From Micromonospora sp. 15K316 (GTDB lineage: Bacteria; Actinomycetota; Actinomycetes; Mycobacteriales; Micromonosporaceae): a DNA stretch of 58,201 bases. The stretch lies in contig NZ_SMKG01000018.1 in NCBI RefSeq assembly GCF_004348525.1, positions 1-58,201 of the forward strand, written 5' to 3'. The notes beneath the pieces are model-generated. The model searched no databases and was not told where the DNA came from. It saw only the letters and a list, made by a program, of their open reading frames with translations. The translations under genes were made by a program, and so were the position numbers. Shown here in pieces: positions 1 to 8,925 of the stretch (positions are counted from its first letter, which is position 1; each line of letters opens with the position of its first letter).

Positions 1-1101
1 CCGCCGACCGCCACCGCGCCGGCGACGGTGGCGCCCACCACCGCCGCGCCGACCTCGGCCGCCCCCACCAGGCCGCCGAGGCCCCCCGTCCAGCCGTCGG
101 CGACACACAGCGCCCCCGCGGCGCACCCGCTCGGGGTCCGCGTCGGCACCGGTGACGTGGCGCTGACCGCCGGCTACTGGAACGCGCGCAGCACGGTCAC
201 CACGTTGCGGGTCACCGTCACCAACACGGGGACCGCGACCGCGCGGGTCGCCCTGTCGTACCGGTTGCCCACCGGGCTGACCGACGCCGGCACGGCCGGC
301 TGCGCGCCGACCGGTGGCGGCGGCTACCGCTGCGGGGAGTGGACCGCGCCCCCGGGCGCCCGGTTCAGCAGCCTGATCCGGCTCCGGGTCGCCGGCGACG
401 CGTGGCGGCGGATGCCGCTGGGCGGTTCGGTCGCGGTCACCGCGAGCGCGCCGGGAGCGCCGGGGACGGCCGGCGACGACGAGGGGTTCGCGGTGCTCTT
501 CCCGCCGGGACCTCCGGCGGCGGGCATCGCGCTCGACGCCGACGAGGTCACCTTCGACATCACTGGAACCGTCGCCGACCTGGCCGTCCGGCTCGCCAAC
601 ACCGGCTCGGTGGACGCCACCGGCCGGTTCGACGTGCTGCTGCCCGCCGGGGTGAGCGTGCCGACGCCACCCGCCGGCTGCGTACCGCTGGAGGAGACCC
701 GGACCCGGTGCGACCTGGGAGCGATCCGGGCCGGTCACCGCGTGGAGCTGCGCCTGCCGGTCGACGCGACGCCGGCCGCCCAGCGGGACGCGCCGCTGGC
801 GGGCGCGGTGATCGCCCGGCTCGCGCCCGCGGGCGGAGGCGCACGGCAGGTGCAGATGAGCTTCCGGATCAGCGCCGCGGTGGCACTGGCCACGCCGGTG
901 GCCGTGCCCGCGCCGACCGGCTCGCAGGGCGTCCTGGGCGCCGGCGCGGGGGCGCCGGTGGCACCGGCCGGCAGCCCGGTGGAGCGCATCGCGATCGTCC
1001 TCGTCGTGGTCTCGGCGCTGCTCGTCGCGCTGGCGCTCTGGCTGGCCCTCGCGGTGTTGCGCCGACGGCCGACCGGACCGGCAGCGCCGGGGCGGGAGTG
1101 A
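1..1101 (+). CDS. C-terminal part of a surface-anchored DUF11-like/Pro-Ala-rich protein (5' end outside window)
   Basis: The reading frame is open to the left edge, so the true start lies outside the window; a GTG at 28 is unlikely to be the start. The first ~40 residues are a Pro/Ala/Thr-rich linker. Two beta-sandwich-like blocks follow, with the pattern of conserved-repeat (DUF11-type) extracellular domains: NTGTATARV and NTGSVDATG turns, each followed by a Cys pair (GCAP...YRC and GCVP...RC) that could form a disulfide. The C-terminus has a hydrophobic helix (IAIVLVVVSALLVALALWL) and then a short basic tail (RRR). This is the layout of an exported protein anchored by its C-terminal membrane helix. 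The function is unknown. There is no LPXTG sortase motif. Confidence 0.7.
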   Translation, partial: PPTATAPATVAPTTAAPTSAAPTRPPRPPVQPSATHSAPAAHPLGVRVGTGDVALTAGYWNARSTVTTLRVTVTNTGTATARVALSYRLPTGLTDAGTAGCAPTGGGGYRCGEWTAPPGARFSSLIRLRVAGDAWRRMPLGGSVAVTASAPGAPGTAGDDEGFAVLFPPGPPAAGIALDADEVTFDITGTVADLAVRLANTGSVDATGRFDVLLPAGVSVPTPPAGCVPLEETRTRCDLGAIRAGHRVELRLPVDATPAAQRDAPLAGAVIARLAPAGGGARQVQMSFRISAAVALATPVAVPAPTGSQGVLGAGAGAPVAPAGSPVERIAIVLVVVSALLVALALWLALAVLRRRPTGPAAPGRE

Positions 1102-1397
1102 CGCCGAGGCCGGATCCGCGCAGCGGGGACATCGGCCGATGGTGATCTCCATTACCGCAGCAGACGCGAAACGCCACGAAGTGGTGAATTTCACCCCCCG
1201 ATCCGGTCCCAGTCGACGAACCTCCGGGGAAGGTGACGGGTCGGTCCGACGTAGGCTCTCAGGTGAGAAACCACATGCGGGCCGGACCAGCCACGGCCGG
1301 CGCGGTGCGGGGTGCGTCAGGGAGGTCACGTGGCCGGGCAGGGCGGGATCACCAGCAACTCGGGCCGCCACCGCGCGCAGCGAAGCGAGGTGCAGGC
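1102..1397. other. Intergenic leader of korAB
   Basis: About 296 bp separate the surface-protein stop from the korA start. An AT-richer patch (about 1139-1200) could hold a promoter, but no convincing -35/-10 pair is visible. ORFs running through here into korA in frame are upstream extensions of korA, not a separate gene. Confidence 0.4.
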
Positions 1398-3245
1398 GTG
1401 AGCAAGCAGATCCGTCAACTGGACCGGGTGGTGATCCGGTTCGCCGGCGACTCCGGCGACGGCATGCAGCTGACCGGTGACCGGTTCACCTCCGAAACGG
1501 CCCAGCTCGGCAACGACATCTCCACACTGCCCAACTTCCCCGCGGAGATCCGGGCCCCCGCCGGCACCCTGCCGGGCGTGTCGAGCTTCCAGGTGCACTT
1601 CGCCGACTACGACATCCTCACGCCCGGCGACGCGCCGAACGTGCTCGTGGCCATGAACCCGGCCGCACTCAAGGCCAACCTGGCCGATCTTCCGCGCGGC
1701 GCGGACATCATCGTGAACACCGACGAGTTCACCAAGCGCAACCTTTCCAAGGTCGGCTACCAGGTGAACCCGCTCGACGACGACACGCTCGCCGGTTACG
1801 CGGTGCACCCGGTCGCGCTCACCTCGATGACGATCGGCGCCCTCGCCGACCAGGACGTGTCCAAGAAGGACGCCGAGCGGGCCAAGAACATGTTCGCCCT
1901 CGGTCTGCTCTCCTGGATGTACTCCCGCCCGTACGAGTCGACGCTGCGGTTCCTGGAGCGCAAGTTCGCACGCCGGCCGGAGCTGGTGGCGGCGAACGTC
2001 GCGGCCTTCCGGGCCGGCTGGAACTTCGGCGAGACGACCGAGGACTTCGCGGTTCGCTACGAGGTCAAGCCGGCGAAGATGCCGCCCGGCACCTACCGCA
2101 ACATCACCGGCAACGCGGCGCTCTCCCTCGGCCTGGTCGCCGCGGGGGTCCGCTCCGGCCTGCCGGTCTTCCTCGGCGCCTACCCGATCACCCCGGCCTC
2201 GGACATCCTGCACGAGCTGAGCAAGCACAAGAAGTTCGGCGTGCTCACCATGCAGGCCGAGGACGAGATCGCCGCGGTCGGCGCGGCGCTCGGCGCGTCG
2301 TACGGTGGCGCGCTCGGCATCACCACCACCAGCGGCCCGGGCGTCGCGCTCAAGAGCGAGACGATCTCGCTGGCGGTGGCGCTGGAGCTGCCGCTGCTCA
2401 TCGTCGACGTGCAGCGGGCCGGGCCCTCGACCGGTATGCCCACGAAGACCGAGCAGGCCGACCTGAACCTCGCGCTCAACGGCCGCCACGGCGAGGCCCC
2501 GGTGGCGGTGATCGCCCCGAAGTCGCCCGCGGACTGCTTCTACGCGGCCCTGGAGGCGGCCCGGATCGCCCTCACCTACCGCACCCCGGTGATCCTCCTG
2601 TCGGACAACTACGTCGCCAACGGCTCCGAACCGTGGCTGCTGCCCGACGTCAACTCCCTGCCCGACCTGCGGGTGGAGTTCGCGACCGCGCCCAACGGCG
2701 AGGACGGCAGCACCTTCCTGCCGTACCTGCGCGACCCGGAGACGCTGGCCCGCCCGTGGGCCATCCCCGGCACCCCCGGCCTGGAGCACCGGATCGGCGG
2801 GCTGGAGAAGGCCGACAAGACCGGCGACATCTCGTACGACCCGGCGAACCACGACTTCATGGTCCGTACCCGTGCCGCCCGCATCGAGACGATCCCGGTG
2901 CCGGACGTCGAGGTCGAGGACCCGGACGGCGACGCGCGGGTGCTGGTGCTCGGCTGGGGGTCGACGTACGGGCCGATCGGCGCCGCCTGCCGCGGCCTGC
3001 GCCAGCGCGGGCTCTCCGTGGCGCAGGCGCACCTGCGCCACCTCGCCCCGATGCCGGCCAACCTCGGCACGGTGCTCCGTTCGTACGACCGCGTGGTCAT
3101 CCCGGAGATGAACCTCGGCCAGCTGGCGCACGTGATCCGCGCGAAGTACCTGGTCGACGCGATCGGCTACAACCAGGTCCGCGGTCTGCCCTTCACCGCC
3201 GCAGAGCTGGAGACGATGCTGGAAGAGGTCCTCAAGAATGTCTGA
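1398..3245 (+). CDS. korA: 2-oxoglutarate:ferredoxin oxidoreductase, alpha (fused gamma-alpha) subunit
   Basis: This is the large subunit of the two-subunit KorAB enzyme. KorAB oxidatively decarboxylates 2-oxoglutarate to succinyl-CoA and reduces ferredoxin, an alternative to the lipoamide-dependent TCA step. The protein has 615 residues. The N-terminal ~190 residues are the gamma-type domain (RFAGDSGDGMQLTG, NFPAEIRAPAGT). The pyrimidine-binding core follows, with GAYPITPASDI, the acidic MQAEDEIAAVGAALGAS and TTTSGPGVALKSE, and then the domain II motif LGWGSTYGP. The start is set at the GTG of VSKQIRQLD, preceded by GCGAGG, because the family begins there; the frame stays open upstream to 1233. 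The stop overlaps korB by 8 bp, so the two are co-translated. Confidence 0.93.
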   Translation: MSKQIRQLDRVVIRFAGDSGDGMQLTGDRFTSETAQLGNDISTLPNFPAEIRAPAGTLPGVSSFQVHFADYDILTPGDAPNVLVAMNPAALKANLADLPRGADIIVNTDEFTKRNLSKVGYQVNPLDDDTLAGYAVHPVALTSMTIGALADQDVSKKDAERAKNMFALGLLSWMYSRPYESTLRFLERKFARRPELVAANVAAFRAGWNFGETTEDFAVRYEVKPAKMPPGTYRNITGNAALSLGLVAAGVRSGLPVFLGAYPITPASDILHELSKHKKFGVLTMQAEDEIAAVGAALGASYGGALGITTTSGPGVALKSETISLAVALELPLLIVDVQRAGPSTGMPTKTEQADLNLALNGRHGEAPVAVIAPKSPADCFYAALEAARIALTYRTPVILLSDNYVANGSEPWLLPDVNSLPDLRVEFATAPNGEDGSTFLPYLRDPETLARPWAIPGTPGLEHRIGGLEKADKTGDISYDPANHDFMVRTRAARIETIPVPDVEVEDPDGDARVLVLGWGSTYGPIGAACRGLRQRGLSVAQAHLRHLAPMPANLGTVLRSYDRVVIPEMNLGQLAHVIRAKYLVDAIGYNQVRGLPFTAAELETMLEEVLKNV

Positions 3246-4272
3246 GCCCATCTCCCTCAAGCTCACCGCCAAGGACTTCAAGTCCGACCAGGAGGTGCGC
3301 TGGTGCCCCGGTTGCGGTGACTACGCGATCCTGGCGGCCGTTCAGGGCTTCATGCCGGAGCTGAACATCCCGCGCGAGCGGATCGTCTTCATCTCCGGCA
3401 TCGGGTGCTCCTCGCGCTTCCCGTACTACATGAACACGTACGGGATGCACTCGATCCACGGCCGCGCCCCGGCGATCGCCACCGGCCTGTCGGCCACCCG
3501 GCCGGACCTCTCGGTCTGGGTGGTGACCGGCGACGGTGACGCGCTCTCCATCGGTGGCAACCACCTGATCCACGCGCTGCGCCGCAACGTCAACCTCAAG
3601 ATCCTGCTCTTCAACAACCGGATCTACGGGCTGACCAAGGGGCAGTATTCTCCCACCTCCGAGGTCGGGAAGATCACCAAGTCGACCCCGGTCGGCTCGG
3701 CGGACGCGCCGTTCAACCCGCTCTCGCTGGCGCTCGGCGCGGAGGCGACCTTCGTGGCCCGCACCATCGACTCCGACCGCAAGCACCTGCAGTCGGTGCT
3801 CCGGGCCGCCGCCGAGCACGAGGGCTCCGCCTTCGTCGAGATCTACCAGAACTGCAACATCTTCAACGACGGCGCGTTCGACCCGCTCAAGGAGCACGGG
3901 ATCCGCGACGACTACCTGATCCGGCTGGAGCACGGGCAGCCGATCACGTTCGGCAAGGACGGGCAGTTCTGCGTCGTGCACCCGCCGGGCGGCTTCGGCC
4001 TGGAGGTACGGGAGACCGCGGCGACCCGCCCGGAGGAGATCGTCGTGCACGACGCGAACGTCACCGACCCGGCGTACGCCTTCGCGCTGTCCCGGCTGCC
4101 CGGGCTGGACCTGCGCAACACCCCGATCGGGGTGTTCCGCGCGGTCGAGCGGCCGTCCTACGAGAACGTGGTGCGGGCCCAGCTCGACGCCGCCCGGGCG
4201 GAGGTCACCGAGACCCCCGAGCAGCAGCTCGCCGGCCTTCTGAGCAGCGGGGACACCTGGACGATCCTCTAG
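3238..4272 (+). CDS. korB: 2-oxoglutarate:ferredoxin oxidoreductase, beta subunit
   Basis: This is the thiamine-diphosphate and [4Fe-4S] subunit partnering KorA, 344 residues. CPGCGDYAIL supplies two cluster cysteines, GIGCSSR a third, and EIYQNCNIF the likely fourth. The TPP/Mg signature is GDGDALSIGGNH followed by LLFNNRIYGLTKGQ. YYMNTYGMHSIHGRAPAIATG is typical of the actinobacterial KorB group. The start overlaps the end of korA (8 bp), so translation is coupled. No ferredoxin gene is adjacent. Confidence 0.94.
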   Translation: MSEPISLKLTAKDFKSDQEVRWCPGCGDYAILAAVQGFMPELNIPRERIVFISGIGCSSRFPYYMNTYGMHSIHGRAPAIATGLSATRPDLSVWVVTGDGDALSIGGNHLIHALRRNVNLKILLFNNRIYGLTKGQYSPTSEVGKITKSTPVGSADAPFNPLSLALGAEATFVARTIDSDRKHLQSVLRAAAEHEGSAFVEIYQNCNIFNDGAFDPLKEHGIRDDYLIRLEHGQPITFGKDGQFCVVHPPGGFGLEVRETAATRPEEIVVHDANVTDPAYAFALSRLPGLDLRNTPIGVFRAVERPSYENVVRAQLDAARAEVTETPEQQLAGLLSSGDTWTIL

Positions 4273-4279
4273 CGCCCGT

Positions 4280-4626
4280 TTCATGAGGCTCGTCCGAGCG
4301 AGCCGAGGCCCAGTAGTAGAGCCTGAGCGGTCGGGGTGGTAGAGACAGACCCTGTCCCCGGGTGCAGTCGGCGTTGGACCGCATGGTGACGGTGGGCAGC
4401 ACCGAGACGTCGTCGAGGATCGGCGCGTAGTCGTCGGCGTACTGCTGGGCGATGTTCCAGCCCGGGTGGGTCCAGGTCGAGGCGACCTCGGCGACGCACC
4501 CGCTGGTGTTGAGGATGTTGCCGTACTCGTCGAGGATCCGGTCGTCACCGGCGATGACCCGGTGGCGCCCGGCCCGTCGGCGGTGCAGTGCGCCGCCGTC
4601 AGCACCTTGTTCCGCGAGGCCCTCAC
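4280..4626 (-). pseudogene. Relic of a trypsin-like serine protease
   Basis: On the minus strand, NKVLTAAHCTADGPGAT (catalytic-His motif TAAHC, codons near 4585-4610) is readable in one frame. The continuation HRVIAGDDRILDEYGN...STWTHPGWNIAQQYADDYAPILD is in another frame, so there is a frameshift near 4560. The catalytic Asp region is recognisable but degraded (Y-A-D-D-Y). No signal peptide and no GDSGGP serine motif follow. The fragment sits between korB and the azoR terminator hairpin. It looks like a decayed secreted S1 protease. Confidence 0.55.
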
Positions 4627-4681
4627 GCGAAATGTCGCGCCAGGCCCGTACCCGTGCAGCGGCCCTGGTAACCGATGGGCA

Positions 4682-4715
4682 CGGCACGGCCGTTCCGTCT
4701 GGAGCGGCCGTGCCG
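4682..4715 (-). terminator. Hairpin downstream of azoR
   Basis: A perfect 11-bp inverted repeat (4682-4692 with 4705-4715, arms CGGCACGGCCG/CGGCCGTGCCG) with a 12-nt loop lies just past the azoreductase stop at 4743. There is no U-tract, as is usual in this GC range. Confidence 0.5.
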
Positions 4716-4742
4716 CGCGTAACCGGGTGACGGACGACCGGC

Positions 4743-5390
4743 TCAGGCTGCCGCGCTGGCCGGCACCCAGAGCTCGTCGATGGCGCGCTCGGCCGCCGCG
4801 AGGCTCTGCTCGTGCAGCGGGACGAGCTCAGCCATGGCCGGCACCACCGGGGCTAGCGTCAGCTCGGCGGCGATGAACCTCGGCTCCAGGCCGGTCTGCG
4901 AGATGCCGTGCGGCAGCCAGGGCTCGGCGTGGTCCCAGCCCTCACGCGGGGTGCCCGGGCCGTAGCCGCCGCCGCGGCTGGTCAGCACGACGAACTCGCG
5001 CCCACCGAGGAGCCCGGCGCCGGTCGCCGGGTCGTACGCGATGCCGGGGGCGATGAGGTGGTCCACCCAGGTCTTCACGCTGCTCGGCGCGCCGTAGTTG
5101 TAGAGCGGGAGACCCAGCAGGACCGTGGTGGCCCGCTGCACCTCGCCGACCAGCTGCTCGCTCAGCTCCCAGGACGCCCGCTGCGCGGGAGTGTGCTGGT
5201 CGAGCGGCGTCATCCGGGCGAGGCCCCCCGCCTCGTCGAGGTGGGGCAGCGGCTGCTTGCCGAGGTCGCGGTAGGTCACCGTGCCGCCGGGGTGGGCGGC
5301 CCGCCAGGCCGCGGCGGCGCGGGCGGTGAGCCGGCGGCTCGTCGAGTGCTCGCCGCGGATGCTCGAGTCGATGTGCAACAGGTGCGCCAT
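4743..5390 (-). CDS. azoR: FMN-dependent NADH:quinone oxidoreductase / azoreductase
   Basis: This is a flavodoxin-fold FMN enzyme that reduces quinones and azo dyes by two-electron steps with NADH, 215 residues. Family marks are the N-terminal LLHIDSSIRGEHSTSRRLT (phosphate-binding loop), PLYNYGAPSSVKTWVDHLIAPG around the flavin, and TSRGGGYGPG. The start is the ATG at 5390, with a GGAGGG Shine-Dalgarno at about 5397-5402; the in-frame ATG at 5411 has none and would add six residues. It is transcribed divergently from a MarR regulator, with a palindrome over its own upstream region. This suggests induction by quinone or electrophile stress. Confidence 0.88.
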   Translation of the reverse strand: MAHLLHIDSSIRGEHSTSRRLTARAAAAWRAAHPGGTVTYRDLGKQPLPHLDEAGGLARMTPLDQHTPAQRASWELSEQLVGEVQRATTVLLGLPLYNYGAPSSVKTWVDHLIAPGIAYDPATGAGLLGGREFVVLTSRGGGYGPGTPREGWDHAEPWLPHGISQTGLEPRFIAAELTLAPVVPAMAELVPLHEQSLAAAERAIDELWVPASAAA

Positions 5391-5413
5391 GCGCAAACCC
5401 TCCGTTGGCAACT

Positions 5414-5438
5414 AATGATTGGTGGACGACCAACCATT
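5414..5438. promoter_or_regulatory. MarR-type operator between azoR and its regulator
   Basis: The arms AATGATTGGT (5414-5423 region) and ACCAACCATT (to 5438) form a near-perfect inverted repeat, 9 of 10 positions, around the 5-bp centre GGACG. It is about 25 bp upstream of azoR and about 43 bp upstream of the marR start. Size, symmetry and place fit a dimeric winged-helix MarR regulator controlling both directions. Binding is inferred. Confidence 0.6.
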
Positions 5439-5480
5439 TATAGCAGGTCTATCGCAGGGGGCGGCGGTAAACTGGCTCAC

Positions 5481-5948
5481 ATGCCTGACCTGCCGGCCGT
5501 CCAGCCGGAGCGCCGCACGGGGCCGCTGCTCGACCACCTGGCTCGCCGGATGCGGCTCCGGGCGGAGTCGGTGCTGGCGCCGTTCGGGCTACGACCGCGG
5601 CACCTCATCGCGCTCACGGCGCTCCGCGACGCGGGTGGGATCAGCCAGCAGGGGCTCGCCAGCACTCTTCAGATCGACAGCACGAACGTCGTGGGGCTGC
5701 TCAACGACCTGGAGGCGGCCCAGCTGGTGGAGCGGCGCCGGTCACCGGAGGACCGTCGCCGGCACATGGTGTATCTCACCGAATCCGGTGCGAATCGCCT
5801 GAACGAGGCCGAATGTGCCCTGGAGGGCGGCGAGGCCGAGGTGCTCAGCGCACTGACTCCCGACGAGCGGGAAGCCCTCTACGAACTGCTCCGGCGGGCC
5901 ACCCACGGCGGATGGCACATCACCTGCAGCGTGACCGAGGACGACTAG
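5481..5948 (+). CDS. MarR-family transcriptional regulator
   Basis: A 155-residue winged-helix regulator. The order is a dimerisation helix (GPLLDHLARRMRLRAESVLAPFGLRPRHLIALTAL), the recognition helix region ISQQGLASTLQIDSTNVVGLLNDLEAAQLVERRRSPEDRRRHMVYLT with the DRR wing, and a C-terminal dimer helix. It probably represses the divergent azoreductase and itself through the 5414-5438 palindrome. Two cysteines occur (one in EAECAL, one in HITCSV), so a thiol-based sensor is possible but unproven. The ATG at 5481 is chosen; the frame is open to about 5419, but that would run into the operator. Confidence 0.85.
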   Translation: MPDLPAVQPERRTGPLLDHLARRMRLRAESVLAPFGLRPRHLIALTALRDAGGISQQGLASTLQIDSTNVVGLLNDLEAAQLVERRRSPEDRRRHMVYLTESGANRLNEAECALEGGEAEVLSALTPDEREALYELLRRATHGGWHITCSVTEDD

Positions 5949-5958
5949 GGCGAGCCGG

Positions 5959-6972
5959 TCAGGCGGTGGTGGCGGCCTGGGGCCGGTCGTCCCGGACGTA
6001 GACCAGCATGTCGCCGGTCTCGATCTCGGCACCCGCCGGATCAGTCAGCGTGACCACCCGGCCGCGCCGGACCAGCGCGATGACCAGGCAGTCCAGCTCG
6101 CGCGGTGTGCGGCCCACCTCGCTGCGATCGGCCGACCGCATGGCCAGCGCCATCCCCTGGCCGGGAGTGAGCAGATCCTCGACGACGTCGATCAGCGGCG
6201 GCGCGGAGGTGGAGAGACCGAGCAGCCGGCCCGCCGTGGCGGAGGAGACGATCACGTGGTGCGCGCCGCTCTGCTTCAGCAGCGGCGCGTTCTCGGCCTC
6301 CCGGGCCGCCGCGATGATCCGCACCTGCCCGGCGGTGAGCTGCCGGACGGTGAGCGCCACCAGCACCGACGCGTCGTCGCTGTCGGTCGCGATGATCACG
6401 GCCTTGGCGCTCTTCACGTGGGCGTCGTTCAGCGTCGCCGACCGGGTCGCCGAACCCTCGATCGCGACGAGCCCCGCCGCCGTGGCCTGCCGTAGCGCGG
6501 TACCGCTGCGCTCGACGACGATGATCCGCGACTTGTCCAGCCCGTTCTCCAGCAGGGCGGAGACGGCGCTGCGGCCCTTGGTGCCGTAGCCGCAGATGAT
6601 CACGTGGTCCTTCACGGTCTTCCTCCACCGCGTCAAGCGCCGGCCCGTCCGGTACTGCTCGGTCAGAACTTCCAGGGTGGTGCCGACCAGGATGATCAGG
6701 AAGATCACCCGGGCCGGCGTGATGTAGAGGACGTTCACCAGCCGGGCGCTGTGGCTGACCGGAGTGATGTCGCCGTAGCCGGTCGTGGAGAGGGTCACCA
6801 CCGCGTAGTAGAAGCAGTCGAGGAGGGTGAGACCGTCCTCGTTGACGTCGCGGTAGCCGTCACGGTCGAGGTAGACCACCGTCACCGTGACGAGCACGAG
6901 AGCGACCGCGGCGGCCAGCCGCAGGCTGAGCGCACTGAGCGGACTGCGGCGCTGCGCGGGGAAATGGATCAC
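5959..6972 (-). CDS. Two-TM potassium channel with RCK/TrkA domains
   Basis: A membrane protein of 337 residues. TM1 is LSALSLRLAAAVALVLVTVTVVYL. The pore helix and selectivity filter TLSTTGYGD is a canonical K+ filter. TM2 is RVIFLIILVGTTLEVL. A cytosolic RCK N-domain with the dinucleotide loop ICGYGTKGRSAV follows, then a TrkA-C-type domain near the end. It is the MthK-like architecture of ligand-gated K+ channels. The start is uncertain: the GTG at 6972 fits the family length, while the frame is open to 7323. It converges with the MarR gene, 10 bp apart. It may work alongside the Kdp system in K+ homeostasis. Confidence 0.85.
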   Translation of the reverse strand: MIHFPAQRRSPLSALSLRLAAAVALVLVTVTVVYLDRDGYRDVNEDGLTLLDCFYYAVVTLSTTGYGDITPVSHSARLVNVLYITPARVIFLIILVGTTLEVLTEQYRTGRRLTRWRKTVKDHVIICGYGTKGRSAVSALLENGLDKSRIIVVERSGTALRQATAAGLVAIEGSATRSATLNDAHVKSAKAVIIATDSDDASVLVALTVRQLTAGQVRIIAAAREAENAPLLKQSGAHHVIVSSATAGRLLGLSTSAPPLIDVVEDLLTPGQGMALAMRSADRSEVGRTPRELDCLVIALVRRGRVVTLTDPAGAEIETGDMLVYVRDDRPQAATTA

Positions 6973-7134
6973 CCTCGAACCTGCTCCGTCGGCTGCACGA
7001 CCACAACATAGCGGGTAGGGCGAATCCCGCACGGCCGGGTGGGGGCGCTCGGGCAACCGATCGCCCCCGTGCCCACGACTACCAGTCGACGACGACGGAC
7101 CGGTCGAGGCCGGCAGACGAAAGGCGGATTCCTC

Positions 7135-7647
7135 GTGCGAACGAGCGGCGGGCGCAGAGCCGAGGCCGACGCCGAGTTCACCGACTTCGTACGGAGCCGG
7201 ATGAGGCAGTGGCGGCGGACCGCGTACCTGATGTGCGGCGACTGGGATCGCGGTGACGACATCCTGCAACGGGTGCTCACCGAGCTGTACCGCACCTGGG
7301 CCCGGGCCCGGCAGGCCGAGCATCCGGACGCGCTGGTGCGCACGATGCTGCTGCGCCGGCTGATCGACGAGCGGCGGTTGCGCTGGAGCGGCGTACTACT
7401 CGGGACGGCCCTGCCCGAACGGCGGACCGACCCGACAGACCCGACAGACCGACTCACCCTGGTCGCGGCGCTGCGTCAGGTCCCACCCCGGCAGCGGGCG
7501 GTGCTCGTTCTCCGGTACTTCCAGGACCTCAGCGTCGACGAGACCGCCCGTGCCCTGGGCTGCTCGACCGGAACCGTCAAGAGCCAGGCGGCGAAAGGCC
7601 TCGCCACCCTGCGCACCGTGCTCGACACCGCACCGATGGGCCGATGA
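7135..7647 (+). CDS. SigE-family RNA polymerase sigma factor (ECF)
   Basis: 170 residues, the usual size of actinobacterial SigE-family ECF factors. Region 2 runs through FTDFVRSRMRQWRRTAYLMCGDWDRGDDILQRVLTELYRTW; region 4 is VPPRQRAVLVLRYFQDLSVDETARALGCSTGTVKSQAAKGLATLR. The GTG start at 7135 follows AAGGCGG; an upstream in-frame extension to 7039 has no family similarity. A duplicated DPTDPTD lies in the region 2-4 linker. The stop nearly touches the next gene, a membrane protein that is the likely anti-sigma partner. Confidence 0.9.
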   Translation: MRTSGGRRAEADAEFTDFVRSRMRQWRRTAYLMCGDWDRGDDILQRVLTELYRTWARARQAEHPDALVRTMLLRRLIDERRLRWSGVLLGTALPERRTDPTDPTDRLTLVAALRQVPPRQRAVLVLRYFQDLSVDETARALGCSTGTVKSQAAKGLATLRTVLDTAPMGR

Positions 7648-7658
7648 GAGGAGCCACG

Positions 7659-8774
7659 ATGCTGAACGAACGGGAACTCACCGACCTGATGCACGCCGAG
7701 GTGGACTCGGCGGAGCGTCCCTCCGACGTGCTCGACGTCGACCGGGCGATGGCCACCGGCCGACGACGCCGCCGCTACAGCCGCGTGGCGGGTGCCGCGC
7801 TGGCGATCGGCGTACTGGTCGCCGGCGCGGCGGTGGTCCCCGGCCTGCTGACGACCGACCAACCCTCCGTCGGCGGCCCGGCAGCCGGCGGGCCGCCCGC
7901 CGCCACCGGTCTGCCGGCCGCGCTGACCACTGTCGACCCCGGAGTGGTGTACGTCCGCTTCGGCTGGCTGCCGGACGAGGTCCGCACCCTCCAGTACCAG
8001 TCCGGGCTGCTGCTCTCCGGCCCCGGCGTCTATCTCGGCGCCGCCGTCAGCTCCGCCCGGGACCAGTGGCGCGGTGTCTCGGTGAACCTGTACCCCGAGG
8101 GGATCGGGCCACGGTCGCCCCAGCGTGACAGCGGCGTGCAGCCCACCTACACCGGCGGCCGCCCCGGGCCGGTGCTGAACGGCGGACCGAGCACCTTCGC
8201 CACGTACAGCGACCCCGACCAGCCGGAGGCGATCCTGCGCTGGCGGTACGCCCCCGACGGCTGGGCCCAGGTGCAGGTGCGCGGCGTCGCGGGGGACCCG
8301 GCCGAGACGGCGGAGCGGGTGGCGCGCACGCTCGCCTTCGGCCACGAGGTCATGCCGATGCCGGTCACCGTGCCGGGTCTCCCCGAGAGCCTGCGCCCGA
8401 TCACCGGGAACGTCACGCTGGACCCCCGCGAACCGAAATCCTGGAACGCGTACACGACCTGGTCGCCGGAGCCGTCCGAGGCCGATCCGGGCCAGCAGCG
8501 GGCGCGGACGCTGACTGTCGGCTTCGCACCGTACCGGCAGGTCAACGACCCGATGGACAAGGCGTACGTGGACCCGAACATCACCCTGGACGGGCACCCG
8601 GCGCGGTTCGGCGGGCAGGACGGCGTCGAGTCGCTGATCGTCTACGACGTCGACGGCATCACGGTGTCGATCGACGACGACGGCCTGCTGCCCGCCGGGG
8701 GCACCCGGGCGCTCTTCGGGAAGCTCGACGTCGGTCCCGACGCGGCCCGGTGGCTGCCGCACCTGACGCGCTGA
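7659..8774 (+). CDS. Membrane-anchored protein, likely partner (anti-sigma type) of the SigE-family factor
   Basis: 371 residues. A short cytosolic N-terminus (LNERELTDLMHAEVDSAERPSDVLDVDRAMATGRRRRRYSR) is followed by one membrane helix (VAGAALAIGVLVAGAAVVPGLL) and a large extracytoplasmic domain of unknown fold. This is the layout repeatedly found directly after SigE-family sigma genes. No ZAS zinc motif (HxxxCxxC) is present, so anti-sigma activity is inferred from context only. The ATG at 7659 is preceded by GAGGAG at 7648-7653; an ATG at 7644 overlaps the sigma stop but has no spacing for an SD. Confidence 0.7.
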   Translation: MLNERELTDLMHAEVDSAERPSDVLDVDRAMATGRRRRRYSRVAGAALAIGVLVAGAAVVPGLLTTDQPSVGGPAAGGPPAATGLPAALTTVDPGVVYVRFGWLPDEVRTLQYQSGLLLSGPGVYLGAAVSSARDQWRGVSVNLYPEGIGPRSPQRDSGVQPTYTGGRPGPVLNGGPSTFATYSDPDQPEAILRWRYAPDGWAQVQVRGVAGDPAETAERVARTLAFGHEVMPMPVTVPGLPESLRPITGNVTLDPREPKSWNAYTTWSPEPSEADPGQQRARTLTVGFAPYRQVNDPMDKAYVDPNITLDGHPARFGGQDGVESLIVYDVDGITVSIDDDGLLPAGGTRALFGKLDVGPDAARWLPHLTR

Positions 8775-8811
8775 CCCGGGCCCACTCCGCCGGAGCCCTC
8801 GCCTCGACGGC

Positions 8812-8839
8812 GGTGCCCGGGCCGTCACCCCCGGGCACC
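8812..8839 (+). terminator. Hairpin after the sigma/membrane-protein operon
   Basis: A perfect 10-bp stem (8812-8821 with 8830-8839, GGTGCCCGGG/CCCGGGCACC) with an 8-nt loop, 38 bp after the stop at 8774. Confidence 0.5.
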
Positions 8840-8925
8840 GGATGGTGCGCCGGGGACGCCCGCGCTCGGGCGACCGGGCATGATGGGGGTGTCCCCGGGC
8901 GACCAGGCAGGAGAGTGAGGCCGGC

